From CAVROP01 sp050008675 (GTDB lineage: Bacteria; Acidobacteriota; Terriglobia; UBA7540): a DNA stretch of 64,000 bases. The notes below the pieces were generated by a model that searched no databases, had not been told where the DNA came from, and was given only the letters and a program-made list of their open reading frames with translations. The position numbers were made by a program, and so were the translations under genes. Numbering within the stretch: position 1 is the first letter of the stretch; every line of letters begins with the position of its first letter. The DNA lies in contig JBEKME010000004.1 in NCBI GenBank assembly GCA_050008675.1, forward strand, positions 94,622 through 158,621, given 5' to 3'. Shown here one piece after another: positions 16,318 to 24,044 of this stretch.

Positions 16318-16550
16318 AGCTTCGGCTCCTCTCTGGTGTCGATTAAGCGGTCTTCGTAAATATCCCGGATCAGCTTCTCGGCATCAACGAGGCCTTTCCA
16401 ACTTCCCGCAGAGCGGAGAAAGGCCTCGTCATCCGGGTCCTCCGCCACGCTCACGACGGTGATCAAGACTTCCTTTCCCTCCGGCAGGTCGGTTCTTTCG
16501 AGAGGCTCCAGAACCCCTCCTTTCACGCGCGCCCTTATCGTTCCACCCAT
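16314..16550 (-). CDS. AF2212-like (DUF104) antitoxin of the PIN toxin
   Basis: A 78-residue protein beginning GGTIRARVKGGVLEPLERTD and LPEGKEVLITV, the hallmark of the DUF104/AF2212-like antitoxin family. Its acidic C-terminal part (VAEDPDDEAFLRSAGSWKGL) is suited to binding the toxin. AGGAGG lies six bases before the ATG at 16550. It is coupled to the PIN toxin gene by a four-base overlap. Confidence 0.82.
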   Translation of the reverse strand: MGGTIRARVKGGVLEPLERTDLPEGKEVLITVVSVAEDPDDEAFLRSAGSWKGLVDAEKLIRDIYEDRLIDTREEPKL

Positions 16551-16588
16551 TGCATTCCTCCTTTGCTCTCTCTCCAGAAACTTCACGC

Positions 16589-16691
16589 AATCGTGTCATT
16601 CCGAGCGCAGCGAGGAATCTTGCTCTGATTCTTTGTTCCGCGACTGGCACCGAAGCAGAGCGGGATTCCTCGCTGCGCTCGGAATGACACT
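16589..16691. repeat. Inverted-repeat element (TCATTCCGAGCGCAGCGAGG), copy A
   Basis: A ~100-bp element in the antitoxin-kpsF spacer with perfectly mirrored ends of about 26 bp (GTGTCATTCCGAGCGCAGCG to CGCTGCGCTCGGAATGACAC). A second copy with a diverged left arm lies at 17702-17808, between kpsF and ppk2. It is probably a non-autonomous palindromic repeat. Confidence 0.8.
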
Positions 16692-16695
16692 CTTC

Positions 16696-17655
16696 TCAAA
16701 ACATTTGTGTTGTCCAGAGGTCGTGGATATGGACTACGCCCTCCAGCTTGCCTTGGGCGTCCACGACAAGGAGGGAGGTAATTTTCCGAGTCTCCATGAA
16801 ATTCAGGGCTTTGGTCGCCAACTCTTGCCGGCCAATAGTCACTGGATTTCGTGTCATGGCGTCCGCGGCTTTCAAATCCAGAGCTCGATTCCCTTCCCGC
16901 TGAAACAATCGTCGCAGGTCGCCATCCGAGATGATTCCCAGCAAGCGGTCAGATTCGCCGGTGACCGCAGTGTGCCCCAAACCCTTCTTGCTCATTTCAT
17001 AGATCACGTCCGGCATGGGGGTGTGGGGGCCTACGCGGGGAAGTTGATCCCCCGTGTGCATAACGCTCTCGACGCGGCGCAGCTTAACTCCGAGGTCACC
17101 GCCCGGGTGGAGTGCGGCGTAATCCGCTTCATCGAAACCCCGCTTCTCGAGCAGCGCCATGGCCAGCGCATCGCCCATGGCCAGCATGGCGGTGGTCGAG
17201 GCGGTGGGCGCCAGTCCCAGCGGGCACGCTTCCTGCCGAATTCCCACGTCGATCACCGCCTCGCTTGCCTGTGCCAGTGTCGAAGTCAGATTGCCCGTCA
17301 GTGAGATGAGCGGGATAGCCAAACGTTTGACGGTTTCGAGCAGCCGCAGCAGTTCCACGGTCTCACCGCTGTAGCACAGCGCTACCAGCACGTCGTGGCG
17401 GACCAGGCGTCCAAGGTCACCGTGCAAGGCTTCCGAGGGATGCAAGAAGAACGAGGGCGTGCCGGTGCTCGAAAGCGTGGCGGAAATCTTCTGCCCAATC
17501 AGGCCGGACTTCCCCATGCCGGTGACCACAACCCTCCCCCGACAGGCATAGAGGATTTCCACCGCCCGCACAAAGCTCTGATCGAGGCGCTCCACCAGTT
17601 CGCTCAAGGTCTTCGCCTCGATTTCCAGAACCCTGCGCGCCGTATCCAGACTCAT
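16696..17655 (-). CDS. kpsF: Arabinose-5-phosphate isomerase (SIS + two CBS domains)
   Basis: A 319-residue enzyme interconverting ribulose-5-phosphate and arabinose-5-phosphate, the first step toward Kdo. The SIS domain (residues ~35-175) contains VVTGMGKSGLIGQKISATLS, FLHPSEALHGDLG and CYSGETVELLRLL. Two CBS domains follow (MHTGDQLPRVGPHTPMPDVI, DAMTRNPVTIGRQELATKAL). The length matches KdsD/KpsF. kdsC downstream supports the pathway. The name kdsD would be equally suitable. Confidence 0.9.
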   Translation of the reverse strand: MSLDTARRVLEIEAKTLSELVERLDQSFVRAVEILYACRGRVVVTGMGKSGLIGQKISATLSSTGTPSFFLHPSEALHGDLGRLVRHDVLVALCYSGETVELLRLLETVKRLAIPLISLTGNLTSTLAQASEAVIDVGIRQEACPLGLAPTASTTAMLAMGDALAMALLEKRGFDEADYAALHPGGDLGVKLRRVESVMHTGDQLPRVGPHTPMPDVIYEMSKKGLGHTAVTGESDRLLGIISDGDLRRLFQREGNRALDLKAADAMTRNPVTIGRQELATKALNFMETRKITSLLVVDAQGKLEGVVHIHDLWTTQMF

Positions 17656-17701
17656 CGCCGTTTCACTCGAACGGTGGATAATAACATAAGCTGCCTGTCA
17701 C

Positions 17702-17808
17702 GGTGTCATTCCGATCCCGCAGTCGCGGGAGAGGAATCTCGCCCTGTTCTTTGTTCCACCGAGTCCCAAGTCCAGAGCGAGATTCCTCGCTGCGCTCGGA
17801 ATGACATC
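17702..17808. repeat. Inverted-repeat element, copy B
   Basis: Same family as 16589-16691, with GTGTCATTCCGATCCCGCAG on the left and CTCGCTGCGCTCGGAATGAC on the right. The left arm differs by an insertion containing CGCAGTCGCGGGAGAGG. It fills most of the kpsF-ppk2 spacer. Confidence 0.7.
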
Positions 17809-17855
17809 CAGGGATGGTTCCAGCGTGTTCGCCGCTAGAGCGTTCGCCTTCGCGT

Positions 17856-18569
17856 TCACGTCCGCGCTTCGATCTTATTGACGACGGTTTTCAGCGCCTT
17901 GACGCGCGCCCACCACTTCCAGTTGCCTTCAATGATGGTCCAGGGAGCGTAGTCGGTGTCCGTTTTCGCGAACATGTCTTCCAGCGCTTCAATATACTGG
18001 TCCCACTTTTCGCGGTTGCGCCAATCCTCTTGACTCAGCTTATAATTCTTCCAGGGATCTTTTTCGCGCTTCTTGAAGCGGTCGAGTTGTTCCTTCTTGG
18101 AAATGTGAATCCAGAACTTCACCAGGACCATGCCGTCATCCACCAGGGTCCGCTCGAATTCATTGATCTCCCGGTAAGCGCGCTGCCATTCCTCCTTCTT
18201 GGCAAACTTCTCGACGCGCTCGACCAAAACCCGGCCATACCAAGTGCGATCGAAGATCCCGATGCGGCCGCGGGGCGGTAGCCGGAGCCAAAAGCGACGC
18301 AGCCAGTGGTGGGCCTTGTCCTCCTGGGAGGGTGGGCCGATAGGGTAAACCTCGTAGCCGCGTGGGTCCAGGGCCTCGGTCAAGCGTTTGATATTGCCTC
18401 CCTTCCCTGCCGCGTCTTCTCCTTCGTAACCGACACAGACCGGAATTCCTTTTTCAATAATCTTGCGTTGCAGTTTCAACAGCCTCAACTGGTACTCTTC
18501 CAAAAGCTCCGCGTACTCCTCCTTGGACTCGAGCTTCTTGTCGAGATCAAGCTTATCCAGATAACCCAT
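17856..18569 (-). CDS. ppk2: Polyphosphate kinase 2 family protein
   Basis: A 237-residue PPK2, which transfers phosphate between polyphosphate and nucleotides. Walker A is GYEGEDAAGKGGNIKRL, Walker B is GIFDRTWYGRVLVERVE, and a lid region lies around RFKKREKDPWKNYKL. It is a single-domain enzyme. The start at 18569 (MGYLDKLDL) is chosen because GGAGG lies eight bases upstream; longer frames upstream run into repeat sequence. Whether it prefers nucleoside mono- or diphosphates cannot be told from sequence alone. Confidence 0.9.
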   Translation of the reverse strand: MGYLDKLDLDKKLESKEEYAELLEEYQLRLLKLQRKIIEKGIPVCVGYEGEDAAGKGGNIKRLTEALDPRGYEVYPIGPPSQEDKAHHWLRRFWLRLPPRGRIGIFDRTWYGRVLVERVEKFAKKEEWQRAYREINEFERTLVDDGMVLVKFWIHISKKEQLDRFKKREKDPWKNYKLSQEDWRNREKWDQYIEALEDMFAKTDTDYAPWTIIEGNWKWWARVKALKTVVNKIEART

Positions 18570-18725
18570 GATGCCACCTCCGGGAATCCCTGCTCCGTCA
18601 CAGGGGATTGAGGAACCGCGCGGCCTGCGGCCAAGCGATGATTGCAGACGTTCTTCGCAAGACACAAAGAACAGCGAAACTAATCCCGAAATCAGAAGTT
18701 GGAGCTGCGGGGACACGTGGACACC

Positions 18726-18835
18726 CTTGTCACCCTGAGCCCGCCGTTCTGTGGCAGGCGAAGGGTCTGCTTTGCTTCGAAAAAAAGCAGATTCTTCATC
18801 CGCCAAAGAACGGCGGATTCAGAATGACAGAGGGC
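18726..18835. repeat. Palindromic repeat, GATTCTTCATCCGCC type
   Basis: The ppk2-pnp spacer contains CACCCTGAGCCCGCCGTTCT and the mirrored GAACGGCGGATTCAGAATGA around a CTTTGCTTCGAAAAAAAGCA core. It is related to the other TCATTCTGAGC elements at 8020, 23100 and 44259. Confidence 0.6.
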
Positions 18836-18850
18836 GGCACGGACACAGGC

Positions 18851-20989
18851 TTATTTCTTTTCCTGCTGCTCCTGGTGAGCGGTCGGGTCGTGCTTCGGAG
18901 CAGCCTTGGCTTTCTGATCGCGGAGGACCGCCTTGCGGCTCAGCCGGATCTTGTTGCCCTCGATGGCAATCACTTTAACCAACAACTGGTCCCCTTCCTT
19001 GAGTTCATCGCGAATGTCCCGGATCCGGTGCTCAGCGACTTCACTGATGTGCAGCAATCCGTCGGTGCCGGGGAAGATCTCAACGAAAGCGCCAAAGTCC
19101 GCCAGCCGGACTACCTTCCCGAGGTAGGTCTTGCCCAACTCGGCCTCGGCCAGAAGGTCCTTGATCATCTTGAGGGCCTTGTGGGCAGCAGTTTCGTCGG
19201 TGGCGGCCACGTTGACCTTGCCGTCATCCTCCACATCGATCTTCACGCCGGTCTGCTCGATAATGCCGCGAATCACCTTGCCCCCCGGCCCGATAAGTTC
19301 GCCGATCTTCTGACGGTTGATTTGCAGGGTGTAGATGTGGGGAGCAAATTCGGAGATCTGCTTACGGGGCTCGGAGAGCGTCTCCAGCATTTTTCCCAGC
19401 ACGTGCAGGCGGGCCGACTTCGCCTGGCCCAGCGCCTCCGCCATGATCGGCGCGGTGATGCCGGAGATCTTGATGTCCATTTGCAGGGCGGTAATGCCGG
19501 CTTTGCTGCCCGCCACCTTGAAGTCCATGTCGCCGTAATGGTCCTCGCTTCCGGCGATGTCCGTCAGGATGGCGTAATTCTCGCCTTCCTTGACCAACCC
19601 CATGGCAATTCCCGCCAAGGGCGCCTTGATGGGCACGCCCGCATCCATCAGCGCGAGGGTCCCGCCGCACACGGTCGCCATCGAGGAAGACCCATTGGAT
19701 TCGAGGATGTCCGAAACCACGCGAATCGTGTAGGGGAATTCCTTCTCTTCCGGGACGACGGCAATCAGCGCACGCTCCGCCAGCGCCCCGTGGCCGATTT
19801 CACGCCTGCCGGGACCGCGCAGGAACGCCACCTCTCCCACACTGAAAGGTGGGAAGTTGTAATGGAGCATGAAACGTTTGAAAGCCTCGCCTTCGAGCAC
19901 ATCGAGCCTCTGCACATCCTCGGCGGTCCCCAGCGTAGCGGTCACCAGTGCCTGTGTCTCACCTCTGGTAAAGAGGGCGGAACCGTGAGTGCGTGGCAGG
20001 ATGCTCACTTCGCTCGAGATCTCCCTCACCTGGTCGAAAGCCCGGCGATCAGGCCGCTGGCGTTTTTCGAGGACGTCGTTGCGGAAGAGACGCTCTTCCA
20101 GACGCGAGAAATAGTGAGCGGCCAAGCGGCGCTTCTCTTCGTCATCTTCCGGGTAGCTTTCCAACAGTCTGGTCCGGATTTCAACGATTCGACGCTGGCT
20201 CTCCTGCTTGGGGTATTTCGAGGTGTCCATGGCCTCGTGGAGCTGCTCCTCGACCTTGCTCGCCACTTCGCCGTAAAACACCTCATCCACCGCTGGCGTA
20301 ACAAATTCGCGCTTCTTGATGCCTAGCTTCGCGAAGAGATCTTTCTGCATGGCCACGATTTTCCGGATTTCGCCGTGACCGTACTGGAGGGCGTCCAGGA
20401 TCGTCTCTTCAGAAACTTCCTTGGCGCCCGCTTCCACCATCACGATGGCCTCCTCCGTGCCCACCACGACCAGATTTAGCAGGCTGGACTTGGTCTCCGC
20501 GTAGGTGGGATTCGTCACCAGCCGGCCATCCACCAGGCCTACCCGCACCGCTCCGACGGGCGTATAAAACGGAATATCCGAAAGGTAAAGGGCGGCTCCC
20601 CCGGCAACCATGCCAATGACGTCCGGGTTGTTGTCCGAATCCGCCGACAGAACCAAGGCAATCACTTGGGTCTCGTCGTTGAAGCCTTCCGGGAAAAGGG
20701 GGCGGACCGGCCGGTCAATCATGCGACTGGTGAGGATTTCCTTTTCCGTAGGTCTTCCTTCCCGCTTGAAAAAGCCGCCGGGAATCTTCCCCGCGGCGTA
20801 GTTATATTCGCGGTAATCAACCGTTAAGGGGAAAAAATCGATGCCCTCACGGGGTACAGTTGAACATGCGGTCGCCAACACTACCGTGTCACCATACCGG
20901 ACCATGGCGGAACCGTCCGCCTGTTTGGCCACCTTGCCACATTCAATGCTCAGGGTGTTTGATCCCAGGGCAATTTCTACTTTTTGCAT
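18851..20989 (-). CDS. pnp: Polyribonucleotide nucleotidyltransferase
   Basis: A 712-residue PNPase, the phosphorolytic 3'-5' exoribonuclease. Two RNase PH-like domains occupy residues 1-540 (SGRPTEKE-like region REGRPTEKEILTSRMIDRPV; second domain TRGETQALVTATLGT and SDILESNGSSSMATVCGG). A KH domain contains IGELIGPGGKVIRGI, and an S1 domain contains YLGKVVRLADFGAFVEI. A short charged tail follows. The start at 20989 (MQKVEIALG) has GGAGG eight bases upstream. It follows rpsO, the classical arrangement, with a terminator-like hairpin between. Confidence 0.96.
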   Translation of the reverse strand: MQKVEIALGSNTLSIECGKVAKQADGSAMVRYGDTVVLATACSTVPREGIDFFPLTVDYREYNYAAGKIPGGFFKREGRPTEKEILTSRMIDRPVRPLFPEGFNDETQVIALVLSADSDNNPDVIGMVAGGAALYLSDIPFYTPVGAVRVGLVDGRLVTNPTYAETKSSLLNLVVVGTEEAIVMVEAGAKEVSEETILDALQYGHGEIRKIVAMQKDLFAKLGIKKREFVTPAVDEVFYGEVASKVEEQLHEAMDTSKYPKQESQRRIVEIRTRLLESYPEDDEEKRRLAAHYFSRLEERLFRNDVLEKRQRPDRRAFDQVREISSEVSILPRTHGSALFTRGETQALVTATLGTAEDVQRLDVLEGEAFKRFMLHYNFPPFSVGEVAFLRGPGRREIGHGALAERALIAVVPEEKEFPYTIRVVSDILESNGSSSMATVCGGTLALMDAGVPIKAPLAGIAMGLVKEGENYAILTDIAGSEDHYGDMDFKVAGSKAGITALQMDIKISGITAPIMAEALGQAKSARLHVLGKMLETLSEPRKQISEFAPHIYTLQINRQKIGELIGPGGKVIRGIIEQTGVKIDVEDDGKVNVAATDETAAHKALKMIKDLLAEAELGKTYLGKVVRLADFGAFVEIFPGTDGLLHISEVAEHRIRDIRDELKEGDQLLVKVIAIEGNKIRLSRKAVLRDQKAKAAPKHDPTAHQEQQEKK

Positions 20990-21003
20990 CTCAATGTCCT
21001 CCG

Positions 21004-21047
21004 ACAAAACAAAAAAGCGACCTGCACCCGTTTCGCGGGGGGTCGCT
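21004..21047 (-). terminator. Intrinsic terminator/attenuator between rpsO and pnp
   Basis: On the minus strand AGCGACC pairs with GGTCGCT (21047-21041 with 21022-21016), with a CCGCGAAACGG inner hairpin, and the stem is followed by TTTTTTGTTTT. This matches a Rho-independent terminator placed just before the pnp ribosome-binding site. It could end most rpsO transcripts and limit read-through into pnp. Confidence 0.75.
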
Positions 21048-21101
21048 GCGCGCAGAAAATTTGTCGCTTTGGAAATTCCTGAACTGTCCGCTCAATACCG
21101 G

Positions 21102-21371
21102 CTACTTGCGGATGCCCAACCTCTCGATAACCCGCTTATAACGCTCCGCATCCAGGCGTTTGAGATACTCCAACAAGCGCCTTCTTTTGCCCACCATAAT
21201 GAGCAATCCACGGCGCGACGCGTGGTCCTTGCGATGAACGCTAAAATGCTCATTCAGATAGTTGATTCGTTCGCTCAGCAGGGCTACTTGAACTTCCGGC
21301 GAACCTGTGTCCTTCCCGTGAACTCGGTAACGCTCAATCAGGTCGCCTTTGGATTCGCGCGTCAACGGCAT
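21102..21371 (-). CDS. rpsO: 30S ribosomal protein S15
   Basis: The 89-residue product matches S15 throughout: GSPEVQVALLSERINYLNEH, HRKDHASRRGLLIMVGKRRR and LLEYLKRLDAERYKRVIERL. It binds the central domain of 16S rRNA early in small-subunit assembly. The length is standard, and it is followed by pnp as in many bacteria. The ATG at 21371 has GAGGAGAAT upstream. Confidence 0.97.
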   Translation of the reverse strand: MPLTRESKGDLIERYRVHGKDTGSPEVQVALLSERINYLNEHFSVHRKDHASRRGLLIMVGKRRRLLEYLKRLDAERYKRVIERLGIRK

Positions 21372-21462
21372 CCGCCATTCTCCTCGCTTCTCATCTCTCT
21401 TTTCGACAATTTCAGATTAACACGTAGGCGGAGTTTTGGCAAAAGAAAATGTCCACTATTCA

Positions 21463-22179
21463 CTATTCCCCCACACTCCCTTGCGAAGGCATGAGCAGGA
21501 TTTCTTCCAGCGTGGTTCGTGGGGGCTGTGCCAGCACCCCAAAGACGGCCTCCGCGACGTCCGCCGGCTGGATGAGGTCGATGCGGCAAACGGGGAATCC
21601 AAATTGGTTGGTCAGGCGGGTGTTCGTGGAGCCCGGCAGAATGCCTGTGACGCGAATCTTCAACGGCCGAAGCTCGTCGCGGAGCACCCGCGTCAGGCCA
21701 AGCGCCCCGAATTTGGAAGCCGTATAGGCCGAACAATTCGCAAAAGGCTGTAGGCTGGATACGGAAAGGATATTCACCAGATGGGCCGCCCGGCTGCGGC
21801 GAAGAAGAGGCAGGGCGGCGCGGGTACACAAGAACAGAGAGGTCAGGTTGGTTTCAATATTCCTTCGCCAGTCGTCGAGGGAGGTGGAAACAAAGGGCTT
21901 ATAAGTGAAAACGCCGGCGTTGTTTATAAGGATGTCAAGGCGGCCCAGCTCGCGCCCCACCACCTTGAACAGCCGCTGGACTTGCGTGGCCTGCGTCACA
22001 TCCGCCTTGACCACCAGCGCGCCACCCGGAACCTCCTCTGCCGCCTTGCGCAGAGCCGCTTCCTTCCGGGCAACCAGTACGAGTCTTGCACCCTCGCTTC
22101 CCAAACGCTGGGCAATGGCCAAGCCGATTCCCCGGCTGCCGCCGGTCACCAGGATGACTTTGCCGTCAAGTTTACCCAT
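21463..22179 (-). CDS. SDR oxidoreductase, candidate sepiapterin reductase of the pterin cluster
   Basis: A 238-residue short-chain dehydrogenase. The dinucleotide loop is VTGGSRGIGLAIA, the NNAG motif is ILINNAG, the catalytic Ser is in NILSVSS and the Tyr/Lys in SAYTASKFG. The start at 22179 (MGKLDGKVILV) discards an implausible repeat-encoded extension. SDRs cover many reactions. Here it follows folE and two PTPS genes on the same strand, so reduction of 6-pyruvoyl-tetrahydropterin or sepiapterin to tetrahydrobiopterin is a reasonable guess. A 3-oxoacyl reductase cannot be excluded. Confidence 0.8.
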   Translation of the reverse strand: MGKLDGKVILVTGGSRGIGLAIAQRLGSEGARLVLVARKEAALRKAAEEVPGGALVVKADVTQATQVQRLFKVVGRELGRLDILINNAGVFTYKPFVSTSLDDWRRNIETNLTSLFLCTRAALPLLRRSRAAHLVNILSVSSLQPFANCSAYTASKFGALGLTRVLRDELRPLKIRVTGILPGSTNTRLTNQFGFPVCRIDLIQPADVAEAVFGVLAQPPRTTLEEILLMPSQGSVGE

Positions 22180-22182
22180 AAA

Positions 22183-22460
22183 GTCAGTGACACGTGACGA
22201 GTGACAAGTGACGAGCAGCATTATGAATAGTGAATAGTGAATAGTAAATGGTGAATTGACGGGCAAGAACGACAGGTTCAAGGTAGCAGGGTTAGTGAAT
22301 TCTGAACCGTGTATTCTGAATTGAGGAAGTACAGCCGTCAGGAACCCTAGACGCGCCATGCAGAAATAACTCTGCATCCTCAATTCACTATTTACTATTT
22401 ACTATTCACTATTCATAATGCTGCTCGTCACTCGTCACTCGTCACTCGTCACTTGTCACT
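22183..22460. repeat. Long inverted repeat made of heptamer arrays (GTGACGA, GAATAGT)
   Basis: The left arm 22183-22258 consists of GTGACGA/GTGACAA heptamers followed by GAATAGT heptamers. The right arm 22381-22460 is its near-exact complement (TTTACTA/TTCACTA then CTCGTCA). The arms flank ~120 bp without a gene. The transcript of the SDR-folE spacer could form a hairpin of about 75 bp. Confidence 0.85.
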
Positions 22461-22473
22461 GTTCTTCCAGTCC

Positions 22474-23082
22474 CTAGCCCCTCTCCCGCACCAGTCTGAG
22501 AAATTCCGACCGTGTCAACTCGCAGTCCCGGAAGACCCCTGTCATGTGCGAGGTGACGGCGACCGAGTTCTGCTTCTCAACCCCACGCATAATCATGCAG
22601 AGGTGCTTTGCCTCAATGATGACACCCACTCCCTGGGGTTTAATCCTTTCCATTAGAGCTTCGGCAATTTGCGTGGTGAGCCGCTCCTGGATTTGAAGAC
22701 GCTTGGCGAAGACATCGACCACTCGGGGTATTTTGCTCAGGCCAATCACCTTCTGGTTCGGAATGTAGGCCACGTGGCACTTTCCAAAAAAGGGCAACAG
22801 ATGATGCTCGCAAATGCTGAAAAGGTCGATGTCCTTCACAATAACCATTTCATCGTAGGCCACCGGAAAGAGTGCGCCGTTCAAAACCTTGTCCAGCTCC
22901 TGACGGTAGCCGCTGGTAAGGAAACGCAGCGACCTTGCCACGCGGCCCGGGGTTCGAATCAATCCCTCGCGGCGGGGGTCTTCCCCAAGCTCACGAAGCA
23001 GGGTATGAATGGCCTCCTCGAGCGGGTCGGATTCCCCCTCTTTTTCGAGTTCGTTCAATGCCGCCATTTGATCTTCAATCAT
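22474..23082 (-). CDS. folE: GTP cyclohydrolase I
   Basis: A 202-residue enzyme converting GTP to 7,8-dihydroneopterin triphosphate, the entry to folate and biopterin. Zinc and catalytic residues are visible in FSICEHHLLPFFGKCHVAYI and AKHLCMIMRGVEK. RTPGRVARSLRFLTSGY and GLSKIPRVVDVFAKRLQIQE are also typical. The start at 23082 has GGGAGG seven bases upstream. Two PTPS genes lie directly upstream on the same strand. Confidence 0.95.
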   Translation of the reverse strand: MIEDQMAALNELEKEGESDPLEEAIHTLLRELGEDPRREGLIRTPGRVARSLRFLTSGYRQELDKVLNGALFPVAYDEMVIVKDIDLFSICEHHLLPFFGKCHVAYIPNQKVIGLSKIPRVVDVFAKRLQIQERLTTQIAEALMERIKPQGVGVIIEAKHLCMIMRGVEKQNSVAVTSHMTGVFRDCELTRSEFLRLVRERG

Positions 23083-23099
23083 TCTTGTCCTCCCATACG

Positions 23100-23172
23100 C
23101 GCCGTCCGTCATTCGTAAAGGACAACCCCACCGTGTGTCATTCTGAGCGAAGCGAACGGGCTCAGCATGACA
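23100..23172. repeat. TCATTCTGAGCGAAGCGAA repeat, short copy
   Basis: The folE-PTPS spacer carries CGTCATTCGTAAAGGACAAC, then TCATTCTGAGCGAAGCGAAC and GGGCTCAGCATGACAG. It corresponds to a shortened version of the element at 44259-44427. Confidence 0.65.
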
Positions 23173-23187
23173 GACCCAAAGGTAGGA

Positions 23188-23637
23188 TCAATTCCTGCTC
23201 CTGACGCTGCGTTCGCCCTCATATTCAAAAAAATTGGAGTTGGTCTCCTCCAACCGCACGCGCGCGAGTTGGGCGGCGTGAAGAGGTCCAGCACTGTCGA
23301 CCTTGTCCGCGAGCAGATTGAATATCTCCACGCACACGTTTTCTGTCGTTGGCACTCGAGATTGAAAGTTCTCCACGTCCAGGTTGAGGTTGGTATGGTC
23401 GAAGCGCTCGAGCACTTCTTTTTGGACGAGGCCGTCAAGCGCCACGAGGTCAAAGACCATGCCTGTTTCCTGGTCAATCGGCCCCTCCACCGTCACTTCC
23501 AGCACATAGTTGTGACCATGGCCAAAGGCGCTGTCGCATTTGCCATAGATGCGCACATTGGCGTCATCCGACAGCGCCTTATTATGCAGCCGATGCGAAG
23601 CACAAAACCAGTAGCGGCGGGTGAGGTAAACCATCAC
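23188..23637 (-). CDS. 6-pyruvoyl-tetrahydropterin synthase paralogue 2
   Basis: A 149-residue PTPS/QueD-fold protein. Zinc histidines are in FCASHRLHN and FGHGHNYVLEVTV, the candidate catalytic Cys is in IYGKCD, and LERFDHTNLNLDV and TENVCVEIFNLL follow. The spacing resembles animal PTPS more than E. coli QueD. It overlaps its upstream paralogue by four bases. Two PTPS-type subunits in tandem could form a mixed hexamer or split two reactions. The C-terminus (EYEGERSVRSRN) is longer than in paralogue 1. Confidence 0.88.
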   Translation of the reverse strand: MMVYLTRRYWFCASHRLHNKALSDDANVRIYGKCDSAFGHGHNYVLEVTVEGPIDQETGMVFDLVALDGLVQKEVLERFDHTNLNLDVENFQSRVPTTENVCVEIFNLLADKVDSAGPLHAAQLARVRLEETNSNFFEYEGERSVRSRN

Positions 23638-24041
23638 TCTCCGAAATAATCAACATAAAGGTCGGGAGTTTCGTACAACCTTATTCGATGCAGCTTCCCA
23701 AAGGTAAGTTTCGGGGCGAGGAGATCCCAGATTTCCACGGCAAGGTTCTCCGCGGTCGGAATCTTGGTCGCAAAGGCCGGGACTTCCTGATTGAGGAATT
23801 TGTGGTCCAGCAACTGCAACACTTCCCGCTCCAGGATCGTCTTCAGCTCTTTCAAGTCCACCACCATGCCCGTCGTGGGGTTGAGCAAACCGGCTACGGT
23901 GACTTCCAGCGTGTAGTTGTGCCCGTGGCCATGGGGGTTATTGCACTTCCCGAAGATGCGCCGGTTCTCTTCCGGCGAAAGCTTGGGATTGTGATAGAAA
24001 TGTGAAGCGCAGAACTCCGCCCGGCGCGTGACGTAGATCAT
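23634..24041 (-). CDS. 6-pyruvoyl-tetrahydropterin synthase paralogue 1
   Basis: A 135-residue protein very like eukaryotic PTPS. Zinc ligands are in EFCASHFYHN and PHGHGHNYTLEVTV, the catalytic Cys is in IFGKCNNPHG, then GMVVDLKELK, LLDHKFLNQEVP and KIPTAENLAVEIWDLLAP. The ending is YETPDLYVDYFGE. PTPS turns dihydroneopterin triphosphate into 6-pyruvoyl-tetrahydropterin. It starts three bases after the glycosyltransferase stop and overlaps paralogue 2, so the run is probably one operon with folE and the SDR. A queuosine role (QueD) is less likely, as no queC or queE is near. Confidence 0.9.
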   Translation of the reverse strand: MIYVTRRAEFCASHFYHNPKLSPEENRRIFGKCNNPHGHGHNYTLEVTVAGLLNPTTGMVVDLKELKTILEREVLQLLDHKFLNQEVPAFATKIPTAENLAVEIWDLLAPKLTFGKLHRIRLYETPDLYVDYFGE

Positions 24042-24044
24042 CCT

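Noticed and set aside
18608..20326. 572-codon plus-strand open frame
   Set aside because: It is the antisense shadow of pnp. The PNPase, KH and S1 motifs are unambiguous on the minus strand.
22183..22460. Complete insertion sequence suggested by the long inverted repeat
   Set aside because: The ~120 bp between the arms encode no transposase, and the arms consist of heptamer repeats.
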